Shown: positions 44,639 through 55,016 of the stretch, one piece after another
How positions within the stretch are numbered: the first letter of the stretch is position 1
How the letters are laid out: every line of letters starts with the position of its first letter
Assembly: GCF_018199995.1 (NCBI RefSeq)
Contig: NZ_CP073578.1
Location: forward strand, 2,852,001 to 2,916,000
Direction of reading: 5' to 3'
Length of the DNA: 64,000 nt
Source of the DNA: Photobacterium sp. GJ3
GTDB taxonomy: Bacteria; Pseudomonadota; Gammaproteobacteria; Enterobacterales; Vibrionaceae
Program-made: the position numbers and the translations under genes
Notes under the pieces: generated by a model
What the model was told of the DNA's origin: nothing
The model's database searches: none
Seen by the model: the letters and a program-made list of their open reading frames with translations, nothing else

Positions 44639-45676
44639 TTAGCTGGCTTCAGCCATCAAAGCGGGCTGAATTAAATCCAGCTCAACAGAAACTCGCTGGC
44701 CTGTCTGCAGGATCATAGGGGTATTCACGATCAGGTGATGCCCCTCATAGTCCACGGTATAGCGACAACTATCTCCCATAAACTGTTGCTCCAGAATCAC
44801 CCCCCGCCCTGCTTCTTCCGGATTGAGTTTCAGATTCTGCGGCCTGACTAACCATTCCACCTGATGTCCTTGGCCAAAAGTGACGGCTTGCGACATCGCT
44901 ACTGTCCCCAGAGGCGTGTGTAACTCATCCTGATGAATGGTGGCAGGCAGATAAGAGCCTGTGCCGAGAAAATCTGCAACAAACCGGCTGCAAGGCTGAT
45001 AGTAAAGCTCGGCGGCTGTACCGAACTGCTCAATCACACCGTTATGCATAACCGCCAGTCGATCCGCAAAAGCAAAGGCTTCTTCACGACTGTGGGTGAC
45101 AAAAATCGCAGTCACTCCCTGTGTCTTGAATATCCGACGGATCTCGCGAATCAGTCCGTGACGAACCTGAGTATCAATGTTTGAAAAAGGCTCATCCAGC
45201 AAAATCAAATCCGGCTCGCAGGCCAAGGCACGGGCAATAGCAACGCGCTGCTGCTGACCACCGGAGAGCTGGTGCGGATAACGCTGTCCTAGGCCATCCA
45301 ACCGGACGAGTGCCAGCATTTCTGCCACTTTGGTCTGCGCTCTTTTCTTATCCCAGTCCCGCAGGCCGAAAGCGATATTCTCAGCGACCGTCAGGTGCGG
45401 GAACAAAGCATAATCCTGAAAAATCATCCCAATGTTACGGTGCTCCGGTGGCACCCAATGGTCCTGATCCACCATGGTATGGCCATTGATTCGCAACTGA
45501 CCCTGTTCCTGGGGCAACAAACCGGCGATGGCTTTCAGCAAGGTTGTTTTCCCGCAGCCGCTGGCACCGAGCAAACAGATAATTTCATTGTCTTCCGCGA
45601 CCAGAGACAAATTTTCCAGAATCGCCTGGCCGTTATACCGGCAAGTCAGTTTTTGGACAGATAACGCATGACTCAT
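44639..45676 (-). CDS. fbpC: Fe(III) ABC transporter ATP-binding protein
   Basis: ATPase of an FbpABC/HitABC-type ferric iron importer. It is 345 residues. Walker A LGASGCGKTTLL (about 36-47), signature LSGGQQQRVAIA, Walker B LILLDEPFSNID, H-loop VTHSREEA, and a C-terminal TOBE-like regulatory region (about 240-345). Its ATG overlaps the fbpB stop. Last gene of the Fur-controlled fbpABC operon. Confidence 0.93.
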   Translation of the reverse strand: MSHALSVQKLTCRYNGQAILENLSLVAEDNEIICLLGASGCGKTTLLKAIAGLLPQEQGQLRINGHTMVDQDHWVPPEHRNIGMIFQDYALFPHLTVAENIAFGLRDWDKKRAQTKVAEMLALVRLDGLGQRYPHQLSGGQQQRVAIARALACEPDLILLDEPFSNIDTQVRHGLIREIRRIFKTQGVTAIFVTHSREEAFAFADRLAVMHNGVIEQFGTAAELYYQPCSRFVADFLGTGSYLPATIHQDELHTPLGTVAMSQAVTFGQGHQVEWLVRPQNLKLNPEEAGRGVILEQQFMGDSCRYTVDYEGHHLIVNTPMILQTGQRVSVELDLIQPALMAEAS

Positions 45677-47304
45677 CAGTGTGATTGCTCCAGTGAACGG
45701 TTCACAACAACCAATGGCACCAGACCAACCAGCACCAGCAAAATTGCCGGAAGTGCCGCCAGTTCCAGTTGCTCATCGGAGGCGTAATTAAAGACATAGG
45801 TTGCCAACGTTTCAAAGTTAAACGGACGCAGCAACAAGGCCGCATTCAGCTCTTTCATGGATTCAATGAAGACCAGCAAGCCCGCTACCAGACAGCCGCG
45901 TCGAATCAATGGCAAATGCACCCGGCGCAGCATCGCTGCCGGTGCGCAACCCATGGTTTTCGCAGCCATATCCAGCGAAGGCGGAATTTTCGCCAGACTA
46001 CTTTCAATGCTCCCCACCGCGACGGCGCCAAAGCGAACCACAAAAGCAAAAATCATGGCGAACATCGTGCCGGAGAACACCAGACCGGGACGTCCCCATC
46101 CCATCGCCTGAGTGATCGTGTTCAGCAGATGGTCTGCCGACGTCAGCGGAATCATCACACCAATCGCCAGAACAGTACCAGGCACGGCATATCCCATCGT
46201 CGTCATGCGCATCGGTGCAAGACTGGCCCGACGCCCATCCAGCCGGTGATAAAAGTTCACCAGCAAAGCGACAACCACGGCAATCAGCGCTGCGGTCAAC
46301 GAAACCATCAGACTGTTGAAGCTGTAGTCTCTGAATTCTGTCGTCCAGCTTTGCGCCAGATAATGCCAGGCGTAATACATCAGCTGCATCAGAGGCATCG
46401 CGAATGCAAATCCGATCAGCCCCCAGCACCAGCACAGGGCCAGCCACTTTTTCCATCCCGATAATGGATAACGCAGATCTTCATTCGGCTCACGGTGCTG
46501 CTGGAAGAGTTTTTGTCGTCTGCGGCTAAATCGCTCTGCACTGATCAGCAGAAAAATTGCCAGCAGCATCATCGCAGAAATCTTTGCGGCAGCATTCAGA
46601 TTCGAATACCCCAACCAGGTATCGTAAACCGCTGTGGTCAGAGAATGCACAGCAAAATAGCTGACGGTCCCGAAGTCACCCAGCGTTTCCATGGCCACCA
46701 GCGAGAGGCCGACCGCAATGGAAGGACGCGCTAACGGCAGAGAAATGCGTCGAAAACTCTCAAAAGGCGAGCACCGCAACAACCGGGCAGACTGCAATAA
46801 GCTGGCACTCTGTTCCATGAACGCGGTTCGAGCCAGCAGGTATACATAGGGATAGAGAACCAGCGCCAGAATCAGACAGGCACCGCCAAGGGTGCGGATA
46901 TCCGGAAACCAGTAATCCTGATAACTTTGCCAGCCGAAAAGATCGCGAAGAAAAATCTGAACCGGTCCGGCGAAATCAAACCAGTCCGTATAGATGTAAC
47001 CGATGATATAACCTGGCATCGCCAATGGCAGGACCAAGGCCCACTGCAGCCATTTCTCACCCGGTAGGCGACACATCGCCATCAGCCAGGCGCAAGGCAG
47101 GCCGAATAAGGCAGCCAGAAAAGAGGTTCCCAGCACCAAGCCCAAAGTATTGAGGGTATACACCCCCATGACGGTATCCATCAGGTGAGAAAACACCTGA
47201 TCCGTAGCGCCGAGTGCGGTATAAAAAATGGCGAGAATCGGCAAAACGAGTAAGAGGCCGAACCCCCAGCCAGTGGTTAGCCAAAGCGGGAATCTGTATT
47301 TCAT
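45676..47304 (-). CDS. fbpB: Fe(III) ABC transporter permease
   Basis: Inner-membrane permease of 542 residues with about twelve hydrophobic segments. It is a fused duplication of two binding-protein-dependent permease domains, with EAA loops near 185-205 (SARLLRCSPFESFRRISLPL) and 455-475 (AAKTMGCAPAAMLRRVHLPL). This fused form is typical of FbpB. It is separated from fbpA by 153 bases with a terminator/attenuator, and overlaps fbpC by one base. Confidence 0.93.
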   Translation of the reverse strand: MKYRFPLWLTTGWGFGLLLVLPILAIFYTALGATDQVFSHLMDTVMGVYTLNTLGLVLGTSFLAALFGLPCAWLMAMCRLPGEKWLQWALVLPLAMPGYIIGYIYTDWFDFAGPVQIFLRDLFGWQSYQDYWFPDIRTLGGACLILALVLYPYVYLLARTAFMEQSASLLQSARLLRCSPFESFRRISLPLARPSIAVGLSLVAMETLGDFGTVSYFAVHSLTTAVYDTWLGYSNLNAAAKISAMMLLAIFLLISAERFSRRRQKLFQQHREPNEDLRYPLSGWKKWLALCWCWGLIGFAFAMPLMQLMYYAWHYLAQSWTTEFRDYSFNSLMVSLTAALIAVVVALLVNFYHRLDGRRASLAPMRMTTMGYAVPGTVLAIGVMIPLTSADHLLNTITQAMGWGRPGLVFSGTMFAMIFAFVVRFGAVAVGSIESSLAKIPPSLDMAAKTMGCAPAAMLRRVHLPLIRRGCLVAGLLVFIESMKELNAALLLRPFNFETLATYVFNYASDEQLELAALPAILLVLVGLVPLVVVNRSLEQSH

Positions 47305-47423
47305 TGTCTACAACTTCGTATCCTTGAGCTTTCACGCCCTACACTGTTGCCCGATGAAGCAACCTGTTGCCTTCCCGGCAGTTCGCGAAAAAAAACGCCC
47401 CCAAAGATACCAGACAATCGAGC

Positions 47424-47450
47424 AAAAGGGGCCAAACGGCCCCTATTTTT
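47424..47450 (-). terminator. Attenuating terminator between fbpA and fbpB
   Basis: Read leftward: AGGGGCC, GTTT, GGCCCCT then TTTTG, 8 bases after the fbpA stop. It would give more binding protein than transporter. Confidence 0.75.
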
Positions 47451-47457
47451 CTTTCAC

Positions 47458-48471
47458 TTACAGGTCGAACTGTACTTCATCCAGCAGCTTGGTTGCAGCG
47501 CTGTGATGGTTGGCAATCTCTTCCAGCGATACTTTATCGGCACGGAAGTCACCCCAGGATGCCACCAGCTCTGAACGCTCAACGCCAGGTTTCACCGGGT
47601 ATTCGAAGTTCACTTCAGCGTACATATGCTGGGCTTTGTCAGATGTCAGGAACTCCATCAGCTTCTGCGCATTGGCTTTGTTTGGTGCATACTTCGCCAT
47701 CGCCATACCACTGATGTTGACATGGGTGCCGTTCGCTTGCTGGCCCGGGAAGTTGATGTAGACAGCCTCAGCCCAGGCTTTCTGGTTTTCATCATTGACC
47801 ATTTTGCCCAAGTAGTAACTGTTACCGATAGCCAGATCACACAAACCTTCTTTCACTGCTTTCACCTGAGCACGATCGTTGCCCTGTGGCTTACGTGCCA
47901 GATTGGCTTTCACACCTTCCAGCCAGGTTTTCGTTTCTGCTTCGCCGTAGTGGGCAATCATGGATGAAACCAGAGAGATGTTGTACGGGTGCTTACCTGA
48001 ACGAGTACAGATTTTGCCTTTCCACTCTGGTTTGGCCAGATCCAGATAATCAAAGCTTGCTGGCAGACGGCCCACGCGCTCTTTTGAAGAGTACACACTG
48101 CGAGTCCGCATGGTCAGTGCAAACCACTCGTCATCTGAATCACGGTAATGCGCAGGTACGTTTTGCTCAATGATGTCACTGTTGACCGGCTGGACCAGAC
48201 CTTTGTCGGTCAGCTCAGCCAGTCGGCTGATATCCACGGTCAGAATCACATCCGCCGGACTGTATTCACCTTCTTGGGCCAGTTTCTCTGCAATGCCGTC
48301 TTTTGCAAACTTCACATTAACTTTGATGCCGGTTTCATCAGTAAACTCTTTCAGCATCGGCTCAATCAGAAAAGGCTGGCGCAGTGAGTAAACATTGACT
48401 TCTTCAGCAGCGTAAACCGCTTGAGGAGCAGACAGACCAAGCAGCATGGCAGAGGCGAACAGCTTTTTCAT
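47458..48471 (-). CDS. fbpA: Fe(III) ABC transporter periplasmic binding protein
   Basis: Periplasmic ferric-ion-binding protein of the FbpA/FutA/HitA family. It is 337 residues. Signal peptide MKKLFASAMLLGLSAPQAVY ending AA. EEVNVYSLRQPFLIEPML starts the mature domain; paired tyrosines in GNSYYLGKM are expected iron ligands. First gene of fbpABC, with a Fur box overlapping its promoter. Confidence 0.94.
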   Translation of the reverse strand: MKKLFASAMLLGLSAPQAVYAAEEVNVYSLRQPFLIEPMLKEFTDETGIKVNVKFAKDGIAEKLAQEGEYSPADVILTVDISRLAELTDKGLVQPVNSDIIEQNVPAHYRDSDDEWFALTMRTRSVYSSKERVGRLPASFDYLDLAKPEWKGKICTRSGKHPYNISLVSSMIAHYGEAETKTWLEGVKANLARKPQGNDRAQVKAVKEGLCDLAIGNSYYLGKMVNDENQKAWAEAVYINFPGQQANGTHVNISGMAMAKYAPNKANAQKLMEFLTSDKAQHMYAEVNFEYPVKPGVERSELVASWGDFRADKVSLEEIANHHSAATKLLDEVQFDL

Positions 48472-48498
48472 TGAGCAATTCCTTAATACTAAAATGAA

Positions 48499-48513
48499 TG
48501 ATAACGTTTATCA
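48499..48513 (-). promoter_or_regulatory. Fur box of fbpABC
   Basis: TGATAACGTTTATCA, palindromic arms TGATAA/TTATCA, just downstream of the predicted -10, 28 bases upstream of the fbpA ATG. Confidence 0.75.
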
Positions 48514-48523
48514 GTATCGCTCA

Positions 48524-48551
48524 ATTATACTGTAGCAGCCTGACCGGACAA
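48524..48551 (-). promoter_or_regulatory. Predicted sigma70 promoter of fbpABC
   Basis: Read leftward: TTGTCC (48551-48546), a 16-base spacer and a perfect TATAAT (48529-48524). Confidence 0.65.
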
Positions 48552-48572
48552 TGCGTTGAAACAAATGAACAC

Positions 48573-48604
48573 AAAAAAACGCTGCACAAAGGCAACGTTT
48601 TTAA
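48573..48604 (-). terminator. Terminator of glnK-amtB
   Basis: Read leftward: AAAACGTTGC, CTTTGT, GCAGCGTTTTTTT, about 33 bases after the amtB stop. Confidence 0.75.
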
Positions 48605-48636
48605 TAGTTTTGTGAATAAGCTCAGAGTTTGAGCAA

Positions 48637-49866
48637 TTACTTCACACTGACAAACTCTGGGTAAGCATCGATGCCGCAATCGTGCAGGTCCATCCCCGCC
48701 ATTTCTTCTTCTTCGGTCACACGGATGCCCATGGTGACTTTCAGAATACCCCAGACCGCCAGGCTTGCCCCAAAGACCCAGGCAAAGATAACCGCAGCAC
48801 CCAGCAACTGAGCACCAAAGCTCGCATCACCGTTACTGAACGGAACAACCATCAGGCCAAAGAAACCGCACACGCCATGGACAGAAATCGCGCCGACCGG
48901 GTCATCAATTTTCAGCTTATCCAGACCAATGATGCTGAAGACCACAACCGCACCGGCAATCACACCGATGATCACAGCTGACATGGGCGATGGCGACAGT
49001 GGATCCGCCGTAATCGCAACCAGACCCGCCAGAGCACCATTCAGAATCATGGTCAGATCCGCTTTACCCCAGGTCGTTTTACACACAGCCAGTGATGCCA
49101 GTGCACCGGCAGCCGCTGCAGCATTGGTGTTCAGGAAAATCTTGCCCACCGCGGTCGCATTCTCAAAGTCCGATACCATCAGCTGTGAGCCGCCATTGAA
49201 GCCGAACCAGCCAAACCACAGGATAAAAGTACCCAGCGTTGCCAGCGGCATGTTTGAACCCGGAATCGGCAGAATTTCACCATTCTTACCATATTTCCCT
49301 TTTCGGGCACCCAGCAACAACACACCAGCCAGCGCCGCTGCTGCACCCGCCATGTGGACAATACCTGAGCCTGCAAAGTCGCTGAAACCAGCCGCAGACA
49401 GGAAGCCGCCACCCCAGGTCCAGTAACCTTCAACCGGATAGATCACACCGGTCAGAACCACAGAGAAAATCAGGAAAGCCCACAATTTCATCCGCTCGGC
49501 CACTGCGCCGGAAACTACAGACATCGCGGTTGCCACGAACACCACCTGAAAGAAGAAATCAGATTCCAGCGAGTGATCCGCGCCTTCAGCCTGAGTGCCA
49601 AACAGGGTGCCGAATGAAGGCAGCCAGCCCCCCTCACCATTATCGACGTACATGATGTTGTAACCAATGATCAGGTACATGTTGCAAGCAATTGCGTAAA
49701 GACAAAAGTTTTTGGTCAGAATTTCAGTGGTGTTCTTTGAACGCACCAAGCCTGCTTCCAGCATGGCGAAACCTGCCGCCATCCACATCACCAGCGCACC
49801 GGAAATCAGAAAAAAGAATGTGTCGAGTGCGTATCGCAGCTCTGTCACCGTTGTTGATAACTCCAT
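48637..49866 (-). CDS. amtB: Ammonium transporter AmtB
   Basis: Trimeric inner-membrane ammonium channel. About 409 residues with eleven TM segments. The family signature DFAGSGIVHMAGAAAALAG and the pore His in SVHGVCGFFG are visible. The start at 49866 (MELSTTV) has GAGGA eight bases upstream; ATG 49872 is two codons earlier but too close to the ribosome site. Downstream of glnK by about 30 bases, the standard pairing in which uridylylation-free GlnK plugs AmtB. Confidence 0.95.
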   Translation of the reverse strand: MELSTTVTELRYALDTFFFLISGALVMWMAAGFAMLEAGLVRSKNTTEILTKNFCLYAIACNMYLIIGYNIMYVDNGEGGWLPSFGTLFGTQAEGADHSLESDFFFQVVFVATAMSVVSGAVAERMKLWAFLIFSVVLTGVIYPVEGYWTWGGGFLSAAGFSDFAGSGIVHMAGAAAALAGVLLLGARKGKYGKNGEILPIPGSNMPLATLGTFILWFGWFGFNGGSQLMVSDFENATAVGKIFLNTNAAAAAGALASLAVCKTTWGKADLTMILNGALAGLVAITADPLSPSPMSAVIIGVIAGAVVVFSIIGLDKLKIDDPVGAISVHGVCGFFGLMVVPFSNGDASFGAQLLGAAVIFAWVFGASLAVWGILKVTMGIRVTEEEEMAGMDLHDCGIDAYPEFVSVK

Positions 49867-49895
49867 GGTCATAGTCCTCTTATCACATCTGGTTG

Positions 49896-50234
49896 TTATA
49901 ATGCTTCTGCGTCTGTCTCACCGGTACGGATACGTACTGCGTGGTCCAGATCGTAAACGAAAATCTTACCGTCACCGATTTTGCCGGTATGAGCCGCCTT
50001 GGTGATGGCCTCAATGATCATCTCCAGGTTCTCCGCCTGCGTCGCAATCTCCAGTTTGACTTTTGGCAGAAAATCAACCTGATACTCTGCGCCACGATAC
50101 AGCTCGGTATGACCTTTCTGACGGCCGAATCCTTTCACCTCAGAAACTGTCATCCCCTCGACACCGACATCTGCCAGTGCTTCACGAACATCATCTAACT
50201 TGAATGGTTTGATAATTGCGTTGATGAGTTTCAT
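49896..50234 (-). CDS. glnK: Nitrogen regulatory protein P-II (GlnK)
   Basis: Trimeric 2-oxoglutarate/ATP sensor, 112 residues, with Tyr51 in the T-loop (ELYRGAEY), the uridylylation site. B-loop TGKIGDGKIFV and the C-loop are intact. AAGGAG precedes the ATG. Pairing with amtB and a sigma54 promoter indicate GlnK rather than GlnB. Confidence 0.96.
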   Translation of the reverse strand: MKLINAIIKPFKLDDVREALADVGVEGMTVSEVKGFGRQKGHTELYRGAEYQVDFLPKVKLEIATQAENLEMIIEAITKAAHTGKIGDGKIFVYDLDHAVRIRTGETDAEAL

Positions 50235-50284
50235 TCACCTGCTCCTTAACCTGTGCGTCCCTAAACGAAGTACACAGATGAATA

Positions 50285-50301
50285 AACAAGCTCCGTGCCA
50301 A
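50285..50301 (-). promoter_or_regulatory. Sigma54 promoter of glnK-amtB
   Basis: Read leftward: TTGGCACGGAGCTTGTT, with the -24 TTGGCACG and -12 TTGT elements of the RpoN consensus, 51 bases before the glnK start. It implies NtrC-dependent expression under nitrogen limitation. Confidence 0.85.
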
Positions 50302-50354
50302 CTTTTAAATAACCAATAAAACAATCACTTAAGTGAGCGCCAGAAAAATTGTAC

Positions 50355-50382
50355 AAAAAAGCCGCACCATCATGGTGCGGCT
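50355..50382 (-). terminator. Terminator of yacL
   Basis: Read leftward: AGCCGCACCAT, GATGGTGCGGCT then TTTTTT: a near-perfect stem about 50 bases after the yacL stop. Confidence 0.85.
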
Positions 50383-50430
50383 GATTCCCCAAGAAGAAGC
50401 AAGGCAGAAAATTACGTACTGACGATCTTC

Positions 50431-50799
50431 CTAGCGGCCTCTGATAAATGCACGCCAGGCATGCAGTACCTGCTCCAGATCCTCAAACCCACACAGAGAC
50501 ACCGCTTCATCATCGTAGTGGCTCATGTCTTCTTCCATTTCATCTTCAGTGCTGAAAAACAGATAGTTAGCCTGAACAATGGCTTCGTTGTCCTGCAGGC
50601 TCAAAGTCATTTCTTCGCCGGTGAGCTGCCATTCAGTCATGGTGCCTTTCAATGCACCAAGTTGATTCAGGATCAGAACAATCTTTGCCTCATCATCCTG
50701 CACCTCTTCAATCAGCCAGCGGCCCAACGCTTCATGTCCCATCGAAAAAACGACGTGATAACTGCCATCCAGCATATTTTTCTTAAATTCGTAATCCAT
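50431..50799 (-). CDS. yacL: YacL/UPF0231 family protein
   Basis: A small acidic cytoplasmic protein, 122 residues from the ATG at 50799 ([20 protein letters not shown]), which has AAGG six bases upstream; a GTG two codons earlier is less likely. Conserved features include [43 protein letters not shown] and SLCGFEDL, matching E. coli YacL. Function unknown. In E. coli it lies next to acnB; here a glycerate kinase gene sits between. Confidence 0.9.
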   Translation of the reverse strand: MDYEFKKNMLDGSYHVVFSMGHEALGRWLIEEVQDDEAKIVLILNQLGALKGTMTEWQLTGEEMTLSLQDNEAIVQANYLFFSTEDEMEEDMSHYDDEAVSLCGFEDLEQVLHAWRAFIRGR

Positions 50800-50994
50800 A
50801 GCCACCCTTCTTCTGATGTTTGCTGTTCAGGCATTTGTCGATACCGTCAGAGACAAATACACTGGGGACAGGCTCCTGAGCCCGCTTGTACCTGCCATCG
50901 ACCGCGCGCACCATGTCAGGAACGCCAACAAATTGCAACCTGTCTGCGTCTGCCTCGTCACGGCTACGAAGGCAACAGATTGAACGAGGACCCC

Positions 50995-52151
50995 ATGAGA
51001 ATAATCATTGCACCCGATTCCTATAAAGAAAGCCTGCCGGCACTCGCAGTTGCCCGTGCGATTGAAGCCGGGTTTCGTCAGGTACTGCCCGAGGCCGATT
51101 TCCAGCTATGCCCCATGGCCGATGGCGGAGAGGGGACGGTGCAGTCACTCGTCGATGCCACACAGGGAACAATTGTACAGGTCAGCGTGACCGGGCCTCT
51201 GGGCACCCCGGTTGACGGTTTTTATGGCCTGCTGGGAGACGGCAAAACGGCGGTGATTGAAATGGCGGCGGCTTCCGGATTGGATCTCGTCCCCCAGCGA
51301 AGCGCAATCCGATGCGAACCACCAGCTACGGCACGGGCGAACTCATCACGGCTGCACTGGATCAGGGCAGGACACATCTGATCATCGGTATAGGCGGCAG
51401 TGCAACCTTAGACGGTGGCGCTGGCATGTTGCAGGCACTGGGTATCCGGTTACTGGATCGGCAAAACAAAGACATTGGCTTGGGCGGCGAGGCACTCTCA
51501 AATTTGGCCTGTATTGATACCACGGGATTGGATCCCAGACTGGCACAAGTTAGTCTTGAAGTTGCTTGCGATGTGGATAACCCGCTTTGCGGTCCGAACG
51601 GCGCGGCGCGAGTCTTCGGTCCGCAGAAAGGCGCCACTGAAGCCATGATCAAGCAACTGGATGCCAACCTTGCCCACTTTGCAGACTGCATGGCGAGGCA
51701 GCATCAATGCATGGTCAGAGACACCCCGGGGGCCGGAGCTGCGGGGGGCTTAGGCGCTGCACTGATGGGGCTATTGAATGCACACCTTCAGCCGGGGATT
51801 GAGATCGTGATGCGCGCGACCGGACTGGCCGACGTGATGGCGGATGCGGATCTTGTGATTACAGGAGAAGGCCGCATTGACAGCCAAACGATTCATGGCA
51901 AAACACCCATTGGGGTCGCCCGCTGTGCCAAACAATTCAATGTACCGGTGATCGGCATTGCGGGCAGCCTGTCGCAGGATCATGCCATCGTATTCCAGCA
52001 TGGTTTGGACGCGGTGTTCAGCGTGGTCAACCATCCCTGTGATCTGGCACAGGCGCTGGCAGACGGCGCACAGAACCTGACCCTCACAGCCCGAAACATC
52101 GCCGCACTGCTGGTGCTTGGCGGCCAGTTATCCGCCCTGAAATCCCATTAA
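50995..52151 (+). pseudogene. garK: Glycerate kinase, type 1 (frameshifted)
   Basis: Phosphorylates D-glycerate in glycerate/glyoxylate use. The N-terminal part ([35 protein letters not shown]) and the rest ([71 protein letters not shown]) are in different frames. Adding one C to the run at 51291-51295 restores [15 protein letters not shown] and a protein of 385 residues. So either recently broken or an undercalled homopolymer. It lies on the opposite strand between yacL and acnB, neighbours in E. coli, so it was probably inserted there. Symbol garK is by family (garK/glxK not distinguished). Confidence 0.88.
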
Positions 52152-52176
52152 AAAAGGGAGCCTGAGCTCCCTTTTA
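52152..52176. terminator. Bidirectional terminator between glycerate kinase and acnB
   Basis: AAAAGGGAGC, CTGA, GCTCCCTTTT: a perfect stem directly at the kinase stop, between convergent genes. Confidence 0.85.
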
Positions 52177-52203
52177 TGTGGTGTCTTGATTCAGTCCGGC
52201 AGA

Positions 52204-54801
52204 TTAAACTGCAGCCTGAACAATCACTTCATCCGCACGCTTGGTGTACTGATCCATACGGTGGAAGTTCAGATAACGGTAAGTATCTGCTGCCGTTGCA
52301 TTGATCTGTTTTGCGTATTGCAGGTATTCATCCATGGTTGGGATACGGCCCAGAATCGCACCCACTGCCGCCAGTTCTGCAGAAGACAGGAAGACATTAG
52401 CACCTGTCCCCAGACGGTTCGGGAAGTTACGGGTCGATGTAGACATAACGGTTGCTTTATCAGCGACGCGCGCCTGGTTCCCCATACACAGTGAACATCC
52501 CGGTGTTTCGATACGCACACCTGCACGGCCAAAGATACCGTAATAGCCTTCCTCAGTCAGTTGATCGCGGTCCATCTTCGTTGGTGGCGCAACCCACATC
52601 CGGGTATTCAGCTGGCCGCCGAACTTATCCAGCAGTTTACCGGCAGCACGGAAGTGACCGATATTCGTCATACAGGAACCAATGAAGACTTCATCGATTG
52701 CTGTGCCCTGAACTTCAGACAGCAGACGCGCATCATCCGGATCGTTTGGTGCACACAGAATCGGCTCTTTGATCTCTGCCAGATCGATTTCGATCACATG
52801 GGCATATTCTGCATCTTTATCCGCTTCCATCAGCGCTGGATTCGCCAGCCAGTCCTGCATTGCCGTGATACGACGCTCGATGGTACGGCGATCGCCGTAA
52901 CCTTCTGCGATCATCCACTTCAGCATGACGATGTTAGATTCCAGATATTCAGCAATGGATTCCTGAGACAGTTTCACCGTACAGCCCGCAGCACTCCGCT
53001 CAGCAGATGCATCCGACAGTTCGAACGCCTGCTCAACCGTCAGGTGCTCAACCCCTTCGATTTCCAGGATACGGCCAGAGAATTCATTGATCTTACCGGC
53101 TTTCTCAACCGTCAGCAGACCTTGCTGAATCGCGTAGTAAGGAATCGCATGAACCAGATCACGCAGCGTGATCCCTTCCTGCATTTCACCCTTGAAGCGC
53201 ACCAGAATCGACTCTGGCATATCCAGTGGCATCACCCCGGTCGCCGCAGCAAACGCCACCAGACCAGAACCGGCAGGGAAAGAAATCCCCAGCGGGAAAC
53301 GGGTGTGCGAGTCACCGCCTGTACCCACAGTATCCGGCAGCAGCATGCGGTTCAGCCAGGAGTGGATGACACCATCTCCCGGACGCAGTGAGACACCGCC
53401 ACGGTTCATGATGAAATCTGGCAGAGTATGGTGCGTGTTCACATCAACCGGCTTCGGATACGCGGAAGTGTGGCAGAACGACTGCATGGTCAGATCCGCA
53501 GAGAAGCCCAGACAGGCCAGATCTTTCAGTTCATCACGAGTCATCGGGCCCGTGGTGTCCTGAGAACCCACGGTGGTCATTTTCGGCTCACAGTATGTGC
53601 CAGGGCGTACACCTTCAACGCTGCACGCTTTACCGACCATTTTCTGAGCCAGTGTGAAGCCTTTGCCTGAATCGGCCACAGGTTGCGGACGACGGAAGAC
53701 ATCAGAAGGTGCCAGGCCCAGCGCTTCACGCGCGCGGTCGGTCAGACCACGGCCAATGATCAGCGGAATACGGCCACCGGCACGCACTTCGTCGATCAGC
53801 ACATCTGTTTTCAGTTTGAACGTCGACACGACTTCGTCTGAGTCATGACGGCGAACTTCACCTTTGAACGGATAAACGTCAATCACGTCACCCATGTTCA
53901 GCGCGGTCACATCCACTTCGATTGGCAGTGCGCCGGCATCTTCCATGGTATTGAAGAAGATTGGGGCAATCTTGCCACCCAGCACATAACCACCGGCACG
54001 TTTGTTCGGCACATAAGGGATATCATCACCCATGAACCACAGCACTGAGTTCGTCGCAGATTTACGGGAAGAGCCCGTACCCACAACATCACCCACATAA
54101 ACCAGCTGATGGCCTTTGGCCTGCAGGGCTTCGATTTGCTTCATCGGGCCCACAGAACCCGGCTGATCCGGTTCAATGCCTTCACGTTCGTTTTTCAGCA
54201 TGGCCAGCGCGTGCAGCGGGATATCCGGACGAGACCACGCATCCGGTGCCGGAGACAGGTCATCGGTGTTGGTTTCACCCGTCACTTTAAAGACAGTCAG
54301 GGTAATTTTTTCAGCCAGTTCAGGCTTGGACAGAAACCACTCGGCATCCGCCCAGGATTGCAGCACCTGTTTGGCAAATGCATTGCCTGCTTTCGCTTTC
54401 TCTTCCACATCATAGAAAGCATCAAACATCAGCAGGGTGTGAGACAGGGCTTTGGCAGCGATTGGCGCCAGCGCGCTATCATCCAGCAGGCTGATCAGAG
54501 GCTCAATGTTATAACCGCCCTGCATGGTACCCAGTAACTCAGCAGCTTTTTCTTTGCTGACAATCGGTGAAGCCGCTTCACCTGCTGCGATCGCGGCCAG
54601 GAAACCTGCTTTCACGTAAGCAGCCTCATCCACACCCGGCGGGATGCGGTTTTCCAGCAGCTCAATCAGAAAGTCTTCTTCACCAGCAGGGGGATTTTTC
54701 AGAAGTTCAACCAAAGCAGCAGCTTGCTCGGCGTCCAGAGGCTTGGGGACAACCCCTTCGGCAGCACGCTCTTCGACGTGTTTACGGTAGGCTTCAAGCA
54801 C
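52204..54801 (-). CDS. acnB: Aconitate hydratase B (GTG start)
   Basis: Main TCA-cycle aconitase, citrate to isocitrate, with a 4Fe-4S cluster; the apo form binds mRNA in E. coli. The start is a GTG at 54801 with AGAGGA eight bases upstream, giving 865 residues, exactly the E. coli length, and an N-terminus aligned with MLEEYRKHVAERAAEG. The open frame continues upstream to 54879 but those codons do not match the family. HEAT-like domain first, then swivel and catalytic domains. Cluster cysteines are in [10 protein letters not shown] and [12 protein letters not shown]. Confidence 0.97.
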   Translation of the reverse strand: MLEAYRKHVEERAAEGVVPKPLDAEQAAALVELLKNPPAGEEDFLIELLENRIPPGVDEAAYVKAGFLAAIAAGEAASPIVSKEKAAELLGTMQGGYNIEPLISLLDDSALAPIAAKALSHTLLMFDAFYDVEEKAKAGNAFAKQVLQSWADAEWFLSKPELAEKITLTVFKVTGETNTDDLSPAPDAWSRPDIPLHALAMLKNEREGIEPDQPGSVGPMKQIEALQAKGHQLVYVGDVVGTGSSRKSATNSVLWFMGDDIPYVPNKRAGGYVLGGKIAPIFFNTMEDAGALPIEVDVTALNMGDVIDVYPFKGEVRRHDSDEVVSTFKLKTDVLIDEVRAGGRIPLIIGRGLTDRAREALGLAPSDVFRRPQPVADSGKGFTLAQKMVGKACSVEGVRPGTYCEPKMTTVGSQDTTGPMTRDELKDLACLGFSADLTMQSFCHTSAYPKPVDVNTHHTLPDFIMNRGGVSLRPGDGVIHSWLNRMLLPDTVGTGGDSHTRFPLGISFPAGSGLVAFAAATGVMPLDMPESILVRFKGEMQEGITLRDLVHAIPYYAIQQGLLTVEKAGKINEFSGRILEIEGVEHLTVEQAFELSDASAERSAAGCTVKLSQESIAEYLESNIVMLKWMIAEGYGDRRTIERRITAMQDWLANPALMEADKDAEYAHVIEIDLAEIKEPILCAPNDPDDARLLSEVQGTAIDEVFIGSCMTNIGHFRAAGKLLDKFGGQLNTRMWVAPPTKMDRDQLTEEGYYGIFGRAGVRIETPGCSLCMGNQARVADKATVMSTSTRNFPNRLGTGANVFLSSAELAAVGAILGRIPTMDEYLQYAKQINATAADTYRYLNFHRMDQYTKRADEVIVQAAV

Positions 54802-55016
54802 GACATATTCCTCTTTTTTCGGTTTAACCAGACGGTTAAACATCCTTGGAAGTGATTGCCCTCTCCGGTTTGCTCGCACGCATTATGCTTGATTCGATTC
54901 AGACCTTTATGGCGTGCAGGAGAGACCAAAACCGGTTACGGAGCATATCATTTTTAACGAAACATTAAAATCAGGCTGACTTTTACAACATTCACAAAAC
55001 AGGAAAAATCCGTTTG

